Positions 24,301 through 35,964 of a DNA stretch of 64,000 bases are shown one piece after another. The stretch comes from Megamerina dolium (Eukaryota > Arthropoda > Insecta > Diptera > Megamerinidae), in NCBI GenBank assembly GCA_963854835.1, contig OY978529.1:36080055-36144054 (forward strand), in the 5' to 3' direction. A program made the translations under genes and the position numbers. The number at the start of each line of letters is the position of its first letter. Position 1 is the stretch's first letter. The notes beneath the pieces are model-generated. The model was not told the origin of the DNA. It saw only the letters and a list, made by a program, of their open reading frames with translations, and made no database searches.

Positions 24301-24612
24301 TTAGGTTAGCTTAGGTTATTGTGATTGCCCTCTCTCTGAAAGGACACACGTAGACCAGAAAGGTCCATTCTCATAGCACTGATTTTGTCTTCCAGTACTG
24401 TGATATTTCGATCGGTTCCGGACGAGCCTCAGAGCTCTTGTAATATCATTTTTCTGGGCACAGAGCTCCTTAAGAAAAATTTTTCATGGCAAATCGAGTC
24501 GCCGGGTATCGTTAGAAGGAAAAATCTTTTCGATATCAAAGTTGTTTTAGTCGGGGATTGAACCCACTACCTACGGATCAGAAGAAGAACGTACTAACCA
24601 GCTACGGCATGG
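24301..24612 (-). mobile_element. Composite SINE with CCTAACC-type tail
   Basis: Minus-strand copy. The head (gctacggcatgg at 24601-24612 on the plus strand) and B box are diverged and the body is partly deleted. Instead of the usual 3' end it continues into a segment which on the plus strand reads ttaggttagcttaggtta, then ccctctctctgaaaggacac and agaccagaaaggtcc. The same junction and tail occur in the copy at 48338-48720. No target duplication was recognised here. Confidence 0.7.
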
Positions 24613-24614
24613 TC

Positions 24615-26270
24615 AAAATAAAACAAATATGAAACACAAAAGTTCATTAAGTTCGTAAGACCAAGTACTTAGGCCAAGTAAGAGGCAGTTGGACGAACGA
24701 GTATGCTGGCATCGTAACTGATTTTACGACTATCTTATCTAAATTCATACACTGGCGAACTGTGAACAATGACATTTAGAGAAGAGATACGACCAGACCT
24801 ACGACCACCACATGATCACTTGAAAATCTGCTGAGCCATATGCAAGGATGGGAATGATGAAGGATCTTTGTTTCAACGTCTAATCCACCGAGAGATATGG
24901 AACTAGTGACCGTTCAGCTGCAGCCTTGGTCTTTTCTGAATACCGTGATGTGAGGATGGTAAATGTCTTTAAAGGGTGATTTTCGTGCATCTTTCTTATC
25001 TTCATCTACTTCAGAAAGCTTTTATGTAATCCACTATAAAATTTACCTATACATACATAGGTACTTACTTGGAGATATACGTAAAGAAACGCAGCACTTA
25101 GTTGAAAGCGCGCTAACATACTCAAACACATGCACAAAAACTTCTTTGACTTATTATCCTCGTATGTTTCTATGATCTATACGTGTAAGTAAGTACGAAA
25201 TATATTCAAATCAGTATGTGTGTTTGTATGCGTGTAGTATTTTAATTAAATTTATATTAAGAAATGTGCACAAAGACGTGTATGTACACTTCTTTATGCC
25301 ACTTCTTATTCTTCGGCTTCTTCATCTTCTTAGTGGCATTAATTTATGGTGCGGTGAGCTTCAGACTCATTCTCATTATTTTATTATTGCCTAGCATATT
25401 TGTATTTGACGCTGGCTTTTCAAAGTAGTAAAGCATAGTATAAAAGCTATGATAGCAGAATAGTATTTAGTGATGATGATGATGATGATGGTGGTGGTCC
25501 TAACTATACTACGAGTACCTCTCTGTAAGTGAATATTAGAAAAAGACATGGGTAAACTTTGTCATTAAAGCAAGCAACGCCAATGTCTTTATCATTACCT
25601 TCAACAGCAACTTCATCATCATCATCATCATCATTGGCTGTGTGAAGCTTGCAACGCTTTGAGGCATTTTCTTATAAGATGTTTGCGGCAATAATGAGCT
25701 AGTAAGTATATCATCATCAGTAGCAGCGTAGCGCTTTGATATTACACACTATTATTGTTGTTGTTGTTTAATATGTTTTCGTATGTTTATCTTATGATTT
25801 TAAGAATAATCTCTTCCAGCCTATTTTTTTCTCAACATATCTCTTCGTTTTTTTTTTTCCTCTTTCAATAGGCTAATAAGTGTCATGTATCCATGTGCAA
25901 CAAAGTATTTCATGTTGCATAGACGATTATAAGAAAGTATACAAATCCTAATAAAACTGGTAATGAATATGTAATTTTAACATGGCGAAAGTAGATTGGA
26001 TGAGTGAATGAGACAACACGGTGTAGTTGCGTTTGAATGAATTAAGAGATAATCGAGGGAAGATTCTTGTATGTATGTGTATGTGTGTGTGTGTGTGTAA
26101 AGATACAAAGATACAAGTATGCAAACAGTCATTTTAATAGCTAACGCTATTTGTACATAAATTGAAGTTTGTATGTGTATGGGTGTGTGTGTGTGTGTGT
26201 GTGTGTGTGCATGTTGATTTTCATGGTAATCGACGCAAATATGCTTTTAATGGCGGATTCACTCTAGCCA
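24615..26270. other. Intergenic DNA with microsatellites
   Basis: No gene recognised. (GAT)n near 25471-25492, (ATC)n near 25612-25634, (TTG)n near 25755, (TG)n near 26083-26098 and 26180-26210. Confidence 0.5.
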
Positions 26271-26301
26271 ATGTAAATATCTTCATTGCCACCGACCAAT
26301 A

Positions 26302-27628
26302 GGGTGTACTGCATTAACACTGAATGTATTAATGTCGAAAAATGTATGCAATAATATCGAAAGATTCTTCATATTAAATATTTTTCAATATTATTACAAA
26401 TAATGTCGAAACCGTTTTTTTATAAAAATTTTTTATGAAATTATTGCACAATTTTTCGCAATAATACCGAAACTGTCATTTTGGGAGAGATAATTTTGGC
26501 ATTGTTGTAAAAATTCCGCAGTAATATGGAAATCACCATTTTTGTAAAAATTTATTTTCACATTTCAAACATATTTGCAATAATGACGAAAATCTAAAGC
26601 CATACATATTTTTCGACATTAATTCAATTCTTAATATTATATTTTGGCAAAATATCATTTCTTCATTACAGCAAACGTTTTTGTACTTAATGTAATTATC
26701 TTCATTGCAATAGGCCGATGCGGTGTATTGCATTAATCTCGAATGAATGTCGCACATTTTTTGCAATAATGTAGACAATTTTTTACATATTCAAAATTTG
26801 TTTCGACATTGCTCAAAAAAATGTTTGTAATAATGTCAAAATTGTTCATTTTGGAAAAGTTAATTTTGATATTATTGCAAGCATTTTCGCAATAATATCG
26901 AAAACGCCATTTTGGAAAATTTAATTTCGGCATTATCTAGATTCTGATTGATGATATATGTATATGTGCCATTATTACCTATGATCTCTTGCCATTTTTC
27001 GTGTAGTTTCATATTTCCATCGGTGCAGCACTTTTGTGATTTGTTGGAGAAGTGATTTTGTTGAACAAGCCAGACTTTGTGTTGATGGAACGTAACACAA
27101 TTTCTGCTGACCAATTCTGATCGTTCTCTCTTGATTGCTTCATTCAATCGGCCGAGTTGTGAGCAGTAGGTATAAGAATTACTCGTTTCATCAGATTGTA
27201 ACGGCTCATAATAGACAATTCCCTTCCAACCCCACCATACAGATGACATCACCTCATTTGGCCGGCCCAAGCGTGGTTCATCTTTAACATCGAAATTTCC
27301 ATAACGGAATCGAAGTATCCAAAGTAGGATGATATACTCCATTAAAGGATATTCAACGTAAATCGATGAAACTTCTCTGCATGTTTTTTAATTGGTATTG
27401 TTTTTTTAGTCAAAGCATCACATAACGAATTCCTTCAGAAGTTTCACTCATTTTCAAAAATTTAATGTAACTTTTTACTGGAATGACGAATTACAAAACT
27501 ATCTTACAAGAAAAGTAGCCTAAGATATCATCTTTCAAAGGCGTTTTCGTTGCAATAATGTCGAAAAATTTTTTTGTCACTTTTCGACATTATTACAACA
27601 AAGTTGTCGACATTAATTCGTACAACCT
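26302..27628 (-). mobile_element. Deleted mariner-family element with repeated ends
   Basis: The probable boundaries are TA at 26300-26301 then gggtgtactgcattaa on the left, and ttaattcgtacaacct then TA at 27629-27630 on the right, an imperfect inverted pair. The span is 1,327 bp, normal for mariner. The left 600 bp is made of units with ttgcaataatgtcgaaa, and a second copy of the left end lies near 26705-26770, pointing to a local duplication of about 425 bp. A transposase relic occupies the right half. Confidence 0.6.
26930..27455 (-). pseudogene. Internally deleted mariner transposase
   Basis: Minus-strand frame starts near 27453 with MSETSEGIRYVML. It continues (after stops) to FRYGNFDVKDEPRLGRPNEV, then jumps directly to SVWWGWKGIVYYEPLQSDET and YCSQLGRLNEAIKRERSELV, and then to a C-terminal block NMKLHEKWQEIIGNNGTYTY. 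The first and third catalytic-aspartate regions are absent, so about half of the normal ~345-residue protein is missing. The second-aspartate region is degenerate (VTFHQH in place of the usual HDN). It cannot be catalytic. Confidence 0.85.
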
Positions 27629-27639
27629 TAATTCATGTG

Positions 27640-28751
27640 GCTACCGGAGAAAGTATCACTCTCATGCGCCAGCAACAACAACAAAGGTATTAATAACAAC
27701 AATAACAGAAAATTGCAAGTGACAATGACCAACCAACAGTCATTGGTCAAACTTTATATACGAGTACATACAAATGGATTTATGTAGTTTAATGGGAAAC
27801 ACTTAAATTCGAAAAATCCTTTTACATATCTACTCACCTGCCTGAGTGCCTAAGTGCCGTCTTTCTTCGTTCGACTCAAGAGAAAATACTTAAGCTCCGC
27901 TCATCATGATTCATGATTATTCTTTGTGTTTGTTTGTTTATCTTCAATCAATTCAACCAAGTTGGCCAAATGTAGATTTGCTATTTAGGTGTGTATGTAT
28001 ATACACATATTTAATATACATATGTATCAACTGATATGTTTACATACATTTGTATATACTTTGTGTTTAATTTCCGGCCGCAGATTTGTTTACTCACTCA
28101 ACGTATTATATATACTCGTACGAGTACTCTTAGGTAACCGCATACTCGTAATCGTGCCAACACTTGTATTTATGTTGAAATATTTATATGTAAATAGGCG
28201 TGGTCATCCAGCAAGTGGAAACAAAAAAACATGTGTGTTTTTATATACTCATATCGTATCGTAGGATTGTAAAGCAAAATAAAGCTCTGAGTATGCCCAT
28301 ACCTAGTAAGTGTTGGTAGTGGTATTGGAGGAGGAGACTCACCTTCATTATAAAAGATTACCTACTTTTTCGATTAATTTGCGACATTGTGGTGTCATTA
28401 AAAGATTCATGCATATTATCGTATCCGAGGATGTCCAATAAAGGTGTCTACTTTCCCATTGGACATCTAATATATTTACAGTAAATACTCTTTGACACTA
28501 AAAGCAATGAAGTACTCTATTTTCTTCATTTCCTCTTGCCATGGAAAAAATCTATCAATTTCCCTTTTCATCGACCTGGAATTGCATATCTTCATTTATT
28601 TGCTTAATTATTTGTAAAAGTATTTTTATTAGAGTGTTCACTGTACCACATATTTGTTCAGTTGTTCATACATTCTCACTCAAATGTGGTTATTTAGCGT
28701 ATGCAGTTATTTAACCGCGATTTGTCTAATATGTATGTTGATATAGTCTGT

Positions 28752-28827
<76 letters not shown>

Positions 28828-29065
28828 CCTTACACGGAAGAGGTGAATGGATAATAAACGAATGTAAATAGACATAGGCTCATGCATATACTAGCACACG
28901 CATACAATGATCTATATATATATACACGAGTACAAGTACATAAGTGGAAATTGCAATTAATTACAAGTGTTTGCGAACAAATGTTGCATAAATATGTATA
29001 CAATGCAAATAAACACATGTGCAACCAGATAGTAGTAGCAGCAGCAGCAGAGCAACACCATTAGC
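27640..29065. other. Intergenic DNA
   Basis: No gene recognised. It includes the long (TTG)n tract listed separately, and short TATA/CATA-rich stretches. Confidence 0.5.
28751..28828. repeat. (TTG)26 microsatellite
   Basis: An uninterrupted run of about 26 TTG units, 78 bp, the longest perfect trinucleotide tract in the window. Confidence 0.97.
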
Positions 29066-29072
29066 AATATGG

Positions 29073-29870
29073 TCATTTTGTATGGGAGGCCCCCATAAGG
29101 GTTGCAAATAGGGGATAAGTACGTGTAGAGGAAATATTGAGGAAGAGTAATTAATAGGGGTCAGTCATACATTTTACTGCTTTAGAGGCGATTTGTCTTT
29201 AGTTATGGAGTATTTTTGTCGATTTTTAGATATATTTTCAATCATTTTGCTTGAGAGTCCTCTTAAGTGCTGGATAAAGGGGGTAAGTATATTCAGCGGA
29301 AATGAAATTAATGGGGGTCAGCAATAATTTACCGCTGTAGATGCGATTTCTGTGCCGTTATGAATTTATTCATCGATTTTCAGATGTATTTTCTGTCATT
29401 TTGTATGGGAGTCCCTTTAAAGGCTGAAGATAGGGGGTAAGTAAGTTTGGAGGATATTTTGAGAAAAAAAAAAATGAATGGAGACCTGTTCAGTTATTTA
29501 ACGATTTACATATGTATTTTCCTTGAGTGGTGAAGATAGGAGGTAAGTGTGTGCATAAGAAATGTTATGAAAGAAAAATTAATGGTAATCAGTCCCACAT
29601 TTTACTGCTCTCGAGTCGATTTTTGTTCAGTTATGAAGTTTTTTTTTCGATTTTCAGATATATTTTCTATCATTTTGTATGGGAGTCATCTTAATGGATG
29701 GAGGTACAGCATAGGTATAAACGGAGAAAATGTTGAAGAGGCAAAATTAAAGTCAGTTTGTGATCAGCTATGGGGTTATTTGTCGATTTTCATGTGCTTT
29801 TTCGGTCATTATATACGGAAGTCCCCATAAAAGGTGTGGATAGAAGATAAGTATGATTGTTTTGTATGAC
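29073..29870 (+). repeat. Tandem array B3, ~150-170 bp units
   Basis: About five or six units. The anchor cattttgtatgggag and variants falls near 29073, 29244, 29397, 29670 and 29808, followed by agatagggggtaagtat, aaattaatgggggtcag, attttactgctctagaggcg and tttgtcgattttcagat. One unit near 29521 is shortened. This is the best-preserved family-B array. Confidence 0.85.
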
Positions 29871-29879
29871 CAATCATAA

Positions 29880-29985
29880 TTAATATTATTTTTTCAAAAT
29901 GTTTTTCTGAACATAATTATTCTCTACCTCTACCGCTTAGAGGGGCTCCCCAACAAAGTTGCGGTTTTTAGAAATTACACTCGCA
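29880..29985 (-). repeat. Family-B unit, reverse, before LINE
   Basis: Orientation flips at about 29880: tctacctctaccgcttagag and ggggctccccaacaaagtt are minus-strand family-B boxes. It continues at 30478 after the LINE insertion. Confidence 0.65.
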
Positions 29986-29997
29986 TAGATCCCAGAA

Positions 29998-30465
29998 CTA
30001 CACTCTACAAGTCTCTCATCATGCGTGTCCTAATATATGGCGCTGAATCCTGGACAATTTCCACCTCCGATGAGCGAATGCTTGGAGTTTTCGAGAGAAA
30101 AGTCCTACGCAAGATCTTTGAACCTATTTGCGTTGGTGGTGAGTACCGAATAAGGTACAACCATGAGCTGTACGAGCTGTATGCCGATATTGACATAGTA
30201 AAGCGCATCAAAATCCAGCGGCTGCGCTGGCTAGGTCATGTCGAGCGAATGGAAGAACACGCTCCAGCTAAGGAGGTGTTATATTCGGAACCAGAAGAGA
30301 AGACCAAACCTCCGGTGGAAAAACCAAGTACTGGAGAACCTGACGGCGCTTGGAATTTCTAACTGGCGCCAGCTAGCGAAGAACAGAAATGGCTGGCGAA
30401 GCATGTTATTTTCGGCCTAAATCGATATTCGGTTGTTGTGGCCACATAAGTAAGTAAGTAAGTAG
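29998..30465 (+). mobile_element. 5'-truncated LINE 3' end, second copy
   Basis: Same LINE as at 6083-6572: YGAESWTISTSDERMLGVFE, RKVLRKIFEP, RYNHELYELY and RLRWLGHVERMEEHAP, then a short deletion shifts the frame, and a second frame gives ALGISNWRQLAKNRNGWRSM. It ends with four taag units. The exact 12-bp duplication tagatcccagaa flanks it at 29986-29997 and 30466-30477. The host sequence on both sides is a reverse family-B unit, so the insertion postdates that array. Confidence 0.92.
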
Positions 30466-30477
30466 TAGATCCCAGAA

Positions 30478-30760
30478 TGACACTAGAGGAGTCAAATTAT
30501 ATACCAGACCACCAATAATTTTTGCTACTCAACATTTTTGCTGAACATACTGACATCTTATCTTCACTCTTCCCCTACAACATTGAAGGAAAAACAGCAC
30601 AAAATCGATAAATAACACCACAGATGCTTAGAAATCGCCTCTAGAGCGTAGAAATATACGATCGACTCCCATTAATTTTTTTCGAACAAATTTACCTCCC
30701 ATCTTTGCCTCTTAGGGTCTCCCCAATTAAATTGAAAAAACGTAGATTTTTTGATCAATT
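30478..30760 (-). repeat. Family-B units, reverse, after LINE
   Basis: Minus-strand landmarks: cttcccctacaacattgaag, acaaaatcgataaataac, cgcctctagagcgtagaaat, gactcccattaattttt and ccatctttgcctcttagggt. Confidence 0.7.
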
Positions 30761-30799
30761 AATTTTGGGGAAATGTTGGATCAGAAGCATTCATATTAG

Positions 30800-30950
30800 C
30801 TGATTTCGTTTGTTACATTATTTTTGTTGAGCATTTTCATAGAGTCTTTTCAGTTGCTTTGTCCTATCCAAATCGTTAGCATCGGAACAGTCGTCAATTG
30901 TTTGTCGACAGATGGATATTGTTGGATGGAAAACAGTTCAGTATGTGGTC
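30800..30950 (-). repeat. Degenerate SINE fragment
   Basis: Weak minus-strand copy: ttgagcattttcatagagtc, tcgttagcatcggaacag and gtcaattgtttgtcgacaga are in the family order. Identity is low. Confidence 0.4.
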
Positions 30951-30954
30951 AATT

Positions 30955-32280
30955 GAATAGAAAGAGAAGGAGGTAAAGGGAATAAGTGCTATTTGAAAAT
31001 TATTTGCCAGTCTGCCAGTTTGTTGCACAATTTTGTTTATTTATTTTTAATGATTGTCAAACTAATCAAATACATTTGTATGACAGATGGATAGAGAGTA
31101 GTACTTTCATGTGGTAGTATGTCTATGATTATTATACTGTTCATATGTTTTAGTTAATTTCTATGACTTTTTGTGATGATCTCTAAGTTTGACGACGTTG
31201 CATGCAGTAGTAGTGCCTCAAGTGTTTTCTGATAATACAACAACAACAACAACAACTACTACTATTACAGCATTACTATGAACATTTCTTATCGTTGTTG
31301 TTTGCTTTGACTAAGTACACATATGTTTATAAGGTAGTACATATATGAGGCAGGCATGCATGAATATGTATTTGTGATGCAATTTTGCAGTTGATGTTTT
31401 ATAAATTATGTTTCTGATGTATGTTGGGTATATTACGTGTGCAACAAACCAAAATGCTTCTAAAGTTGTTTGTTGATTTCTACTCAACAACAAGCTTTGA
31501 AGTTATTACACAGATGTGTATTAGTGTGTGTGTGTGTGTGTCTTTTAAAATGAAAAATGTATTTTAAAGGAATAATGTTGAGCAATTATAGCATGCTTGC
31601 TTAACACATACAAATACAAACACACACATATGCACATATATGCTCATACTTAAATTGGTATACATTCATATAAATTTGTGTGTGTACATGTGTGTGTGTG
31701 TATATCCTTGAAAATAAATTGTTTTGTTAATTATTTATGGTTGGTTTAATGAGTGCTGCTGATTCATATGTTCATATATAGCATATATGTAACTATACAT
31801 ACATACATCCATACAAACACATCTGTATGCATGAGGATATGTTGCATTTTATTCTACGGTTTCTTAAGCTCCTTCTGGATTTTTTTTTTTTTTAATTATT
31901 TTAATGAGTTTACAAATTTGTTTAGAATTTTTAACAATTTTACAGAATTTGTTGGTTTTTTTCCTCTCAGAATAAAATTAATTAAAGCAATATTTAATTT
32001 ACATCGTACAAAAATATGTACGATTGTGTATGTACTCGAATGTCCATGGCCTGAAAGTTATTTAACACCAAATATATGGTATATGGTATATTGCATCATA
32101 ATAAATTGTGTACGCCTCATATTATATTATATTACATATGCATATAAATAAATAAATATATAACAACAGTTATGGACAATAAATTGTATCACGATTGTTC
32201 TTGTCGTTGTAATATGCTCATATGGCTATCATAATAATATAGATGTAATTTCTGCTTCATTTCTGCTCAATTTCATATAT
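30955..32280. other. Intergenic DNA with simple repeats
   Basis: No gene recognised. (CAA)n near 31239-31253, (TG)n near 31525-31541, CA-rich and TG-rich stretches near 31618 and 31680-31702. The 132-codon frame at 31753-32151 is hydrophobic low-complexity sequence without a domain. Confidence 0.45.
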
Positions 32281-32284
32281 TTAT

Positions 32285-33636
32285 TTCAAAATATTGAATA
32301 CTTTGTATGGGGACTATGTCTATTTATGAAGGAAATGCTATAAAATTTTGTGCAGAGTACAATTTCGTAATTTCAAAATGATGCAATGAAAAATAATAGT
32401 AGCTGCCACAGACGTTTGACGTTCTTCATTTAAAAAATGAACTAAAAAATGAAATGAAATAATTAAAAATTTTGTCTGGACCCCGATTTTTGCAATTTTC
32501 ATAGAAATCTTGCAATTTTTATTTTAAAAAATTTTTATTTTATATGAGACCTACGAATAATTGAGATGAAAATTACTTCAAATTTTACATAAAACCATAC
32601 TTTCGTGAAAAAATATGATTCTAAAAATTTCAAAACGATATATTGAAAAATAATACTAGCTTTCATAGAAATTCAGCGATTTTTGTTTAAAAAATACATC
32701 TTTTGTATGGGATCTATTATTATTTTTGAATAAAATCACTTCAAAGTTCTTCAGAAGTATTATTTTGGTGAAAATAAATCATTTCCAAAATTTCGAAATT
32801 TTGAATTTTGTTTAAAACTAGGACATTTTGTATGGCATCTACTCTTTTTTATGAGAAAACTGACTCCAAATTTTTTCATGACAACTATTTTATGGAATCT
32901 CTAAAATTCTCAACATTTGAATATGATGCGAATATAGGATTTTGTAGATTTTTGTTTAAAAAATTGCAAATTTTGTATGGGATCTCTATTTATTTATGAA
33001 CGTAATAACTTAAAATTTTGTAAAAATATTTTTTTGCTGATTTCATATGATTTTTTAAAAATTCACAATGATGAGTTGAAAAAAAATGCTATTTTTCATG
33101 AAAATTTGTTTAAAAAACATAAATTTTGTATAAAACCTATGTATATTTATAAACAAAATGATTTGAAATTCTCTACAGAATACTATTTGAGTGAAAAAAT
33201 TATTGTTCAAAAGTTTCAGAATGGTGCATTGAAAAATAATGGTACTTTTTGAAAAATTGCTGATTTTTGTTTAAAAAATGCAAATTTTGTATGGGAACTA
33301 TATGTATTTGTAAACGAAATTACTTTAAATTTTGCCAGAGCTATTATTTTGGTGAAAATATAGGATTTCGAAAATTTCATAATAATACAATGAAAAATAA
33401 TGATACCTTTCATGGAAATTTTTTTAAAAAATGCACATTTTCTATGGAATCTATGTTTATTTATAAACGAAATGGCTTGAAATTTTCTATGAAATAATAT
33501 TTTGGTGGAAGAACGATATTTATAAAGTTTTAAAATGATGCATTAAAAATTTCAGTACTAAAAATGTACATTTTGTATGGGAGTAATATTTATTTATGAA
33601 CGAAATTACTTCAAAAATTATACGGATTACTATTAT
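32285..33636 (+). repeat. Tandem array C1, ~150-bp units
   Basis: About nine units with anchors near 32301, 32539, 32712, 32827, 32973, 33123, 33285, 33437 and 33568. The consensus is gcaaattttgtatgggatct then atgtttatttatgaacgaaa, followed by ttcaaattttg, tattttggtgaaaa and gatgcattgaaaaataat. The apparent short proteins here (rich in F, K, N) come from the repeat. The sister array is at 57725-59290. Confidence 0.85.
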
Positions 33637-33637
33637 A

Positions 33638-33971
33638 CATTCAGTCAAATAAGTACCCGGAAATTCTCATTTTTAATTTTCCCTCTGGGAATATTTCAAA
33701 AAATTTTTTTTCCCAGGTTGGCCAACTGTCAGCCACTATTCTTTGTCGTTGTTCGATATTTTTATCCATGGTAAAAATCGCAACGCACACAAAAGGTTGA
33801 CTTGTTCCTAATGACGCCGTAACCAAACAAAATGACACATAGCAATAAAAATTTACAGAATAGTGGCTGACAGTTGTGCTAACCTGGGAAAATTTTTTTT
33901 TTTTTAAATATTCTCAGAGGGAAAATTAAAAATGAGAATTTCCAATTTCCGGATACTTATTTGACAGAATG
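33638..33971. mobile_element. 334-bp MITE with ~110-bp inverted repeats
   Basis: Left end cattcagtcaaataagtacc and right end (reverse strand) cattctgtcaaataagtatc are near identical, and the inverted similarity continues for about 110 bp through aattctcatttttaattttc, cctctg, tttcccaggtt and caactgtcagccactattct. The unique centre is about 110 bp. TA at 33636-33637 and 33972-33973 suits a Tc1/mariner-superfamily MITE. It sits at the end of array C1. Confidence 0.88.
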
Positions 33972-33984
33972 TATTACAATATAC

Positions 33985-34080
33985 TTTAGGAACCACATTT
34001 TTGTATGGGAGGTGGACGTAGCCTATATCTAAATTCTAAAACCAATACGTTCTTGTAATCTTATATAGCCAGTATCAGTT
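33985..34080 (-). repeat. Single family-A-like unit
   Basis: accacatttttgtatgggag followed by gtggacgtagcc matches the family-A anchor in the orientation of array A1. It is only one unit. Confidence 0.5.
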
Positions 34081-34084
34081 TTAT

Positions 34085-34775
34085 ATTTACTTGTCGGATG
34101 TCAGACAAAATCCAACTCAAAATATATTTGTATTGTAAATGAGTTTACGTTTGTTCTCCTATCCATTTGTTCTCTGGCAAAAATTATGTAAAATTAGAAT
34201 ATTTTAGCATGAATGCATAGAGTAAAAAAATTTTATTATCCACAACTGTTCATAGTCATATATACTACAGTGACTAAAAGCAAGCAATTAAGAAGCTGAC
34301 ATCAAATATTCATTTTTATTATTACACGAATAAATATGTTCATATATTGTACATTTATAAATATAATATATTTTCTGTTATTATTATTTTTAATGATGCA
34401 ATGATGTATATCATATGAAAAGGATATTTTAATTAAATTGGGAAATATGTACTACAGGCGCATGAAATGAGAAATTAAATTCCATGTATGGCCAAATGTT
34501 GTGCACTGATGTTTATGCATTTACTTAACCAATTTTGCACTTATCTAATTGCAGACATTTTCTTTTAAGTATTCTTTTGATTTCGAATCTCTTTTGCATT
34601 CTCGTATCTTGATAATAATATTTGAGTTCATTTAGCATAGAGTTATTGTACTCAGACGGGCTACATAGGTTTGAACGTTGTAAACAAAATTCTCAGAATA
34701 TATCGCTTCGAATTTGTCTTTTCTGCTATAAAGCAAATGTGGATATGAAGATGAAGTGAATTGTCCAAACTCCCG
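34085..34775. other. Unassigned AT-rich DNA
   Basis: I see no gene or recognised repeat. Confidence 0.4.
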
Positions 34776-34779
34776 AGTC

Positions 34780-35000
34780 GTTTAAAGTCGATTATGGGAG
34801 CAAGTATGGGTTTATCCTCTTTGTAGAAAATATTTGAACAGAAGAATTAGTGGAGGTCGGTCTTATATGTGATATCTCTACAGGCGATTCGTGCGCAGTT
34901 ATAAGGGGTTATTTCTTGATTTTTTTTTTTTTTTTTTGTATTCAGTTTGTATGCCAGACATTTTAATGAGTGAAAATTGGGGAAAATTAAGTTTTGGAAA
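34780..35000 (+). repeat. Family-B fragment
   Basis: Landmarks gaaaatatttgaacagaag, gtggaggtcggtcttatatg, ctctacaggcgattcgtg, cagttataaggggttatt and ttcttgattttttttt match family B in plus orientation. Confidence 0.55.
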
Positions 35001-35074
35001 AATGTTTGAGAGGAGAGTTACAGGCGATAGGTCAAAAATTCCATTGTTTCAGAGTCAATTTTGTTGGGGATCAA

Positions 35075-35325
35075 AATCAAAATCAGCGAATCAAAATCGA
35101 ACTGCTGCGCTGGCTAGGCCATGTCGAGCGAATGAAAGAAGACGCTACAGCGAAGCGGGTATTTAATTCGGCACCCGTTAGATGACGCAGAAGAAGAGGA
35201 AGACCAAACTTCCATTAGAAGGACCAGGTGTTGGGTAATCTGGCGGCGCTTGGAATATCCAATTGACGCCAGCAAGCGAGGAACAGAGAAGACTGGTGCC
35301 TCATTATATGATCGGCCTAAATCGA
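35075..35325 (+). pseudogene. Diverged LINE ORF2 C-terminal fragment
   Basis: Encodes in broken frames RIKIELLRWLGHVERMKEDA then KRVFNSAPVR, a GRR..RPNF remnant, LGNLAALGISN and QQARNRED, aligned with the C termini at 6083 and 30000 but clearly diverged. There is no TAAG tail and no target duplication, so this is an older copy. Confidence 0.75.
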
Positions 35326-35479
35326 TCAGAAATATGTGCTGGAAAAATATTGTGAAAAATATTAGTGATTGTCGTTTATACATTTTAACCTTCCCTACGA
35401 ACTCTTCGGAAGCTGTGAGGACATTTGTCGTTTTACGAAGATTCAACTATGGTGTTGGGACTATTTTTGAATGATTTTT

Positions 35480-35960
35480 TTTAGGTTATAGAGTAATATC
35501 TGGTGATGGCGAAAATTTGACCACGAATTTAATATCAGCGATTCAAATCCCATAGAAGGTCGCTACTTAAGTGTATCTTACTGTTCTTTTTTCCTGTGAC
35601 AACCCTACAAAATATAAATTAGAACATCCGACGAACAAAACTAGTTCTATTCTATGGATTTTGGGTTGCTGAAGCCGAATCTGTGGTCGCGCATTTTTGG
35701 TTTTAGAGGTTAGAAAGAAATCTGAGAATAATGGCAGTAATTCAATCACGGAATCGGTTTAAGCGAACCAAAATCCATGAAATGTAAATAATCTAGTCCG
35801 TTGGACATTCGAGTTATATACTTTTAGGGAGCTATGTAGTTATTCGGAGTCAGCGACCAAAAAATGATGAAATATGGCTACTCTCATCCGTGAGACATCC
35901 AACTTTTATTTTTTGGACAGCTTTTTACTTGCCATGTAGAAATTTACTTAGAATTTTTCA
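35480..35960. repeat. Dispersed repeat related to 45265-45450
   Basis: Contains tctatggattttgggttgct, gaagccgaatctgtggtcg and ttagaggttagaaagaaat. Close variants occur at 45300-45420 (gaggttagaaagaaacattt, tctatggatttttgatcgct, gaatacgaatccgtaatcg), with the two blocks in the opposite order. No coding content is recognised. Confidence 0.45.
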
Positions 35961-35964
35961 TTCG

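Noticed and set aside
24301..24320. Telomeric repeat tract
   Set aside because: Only two or three imperfect ttaggt units, in a position explained by the composite SINE tail.
31753..32151. 132-codon membrane-like protein
   Set aside because: The hydrophobicity comes from T-rich DNA. There is no motif, no codon signal and no neighbour support.
32808..33497. Series of F/K/N-rich small proteins
   Set aside because: They are periodic by-products of array C1.
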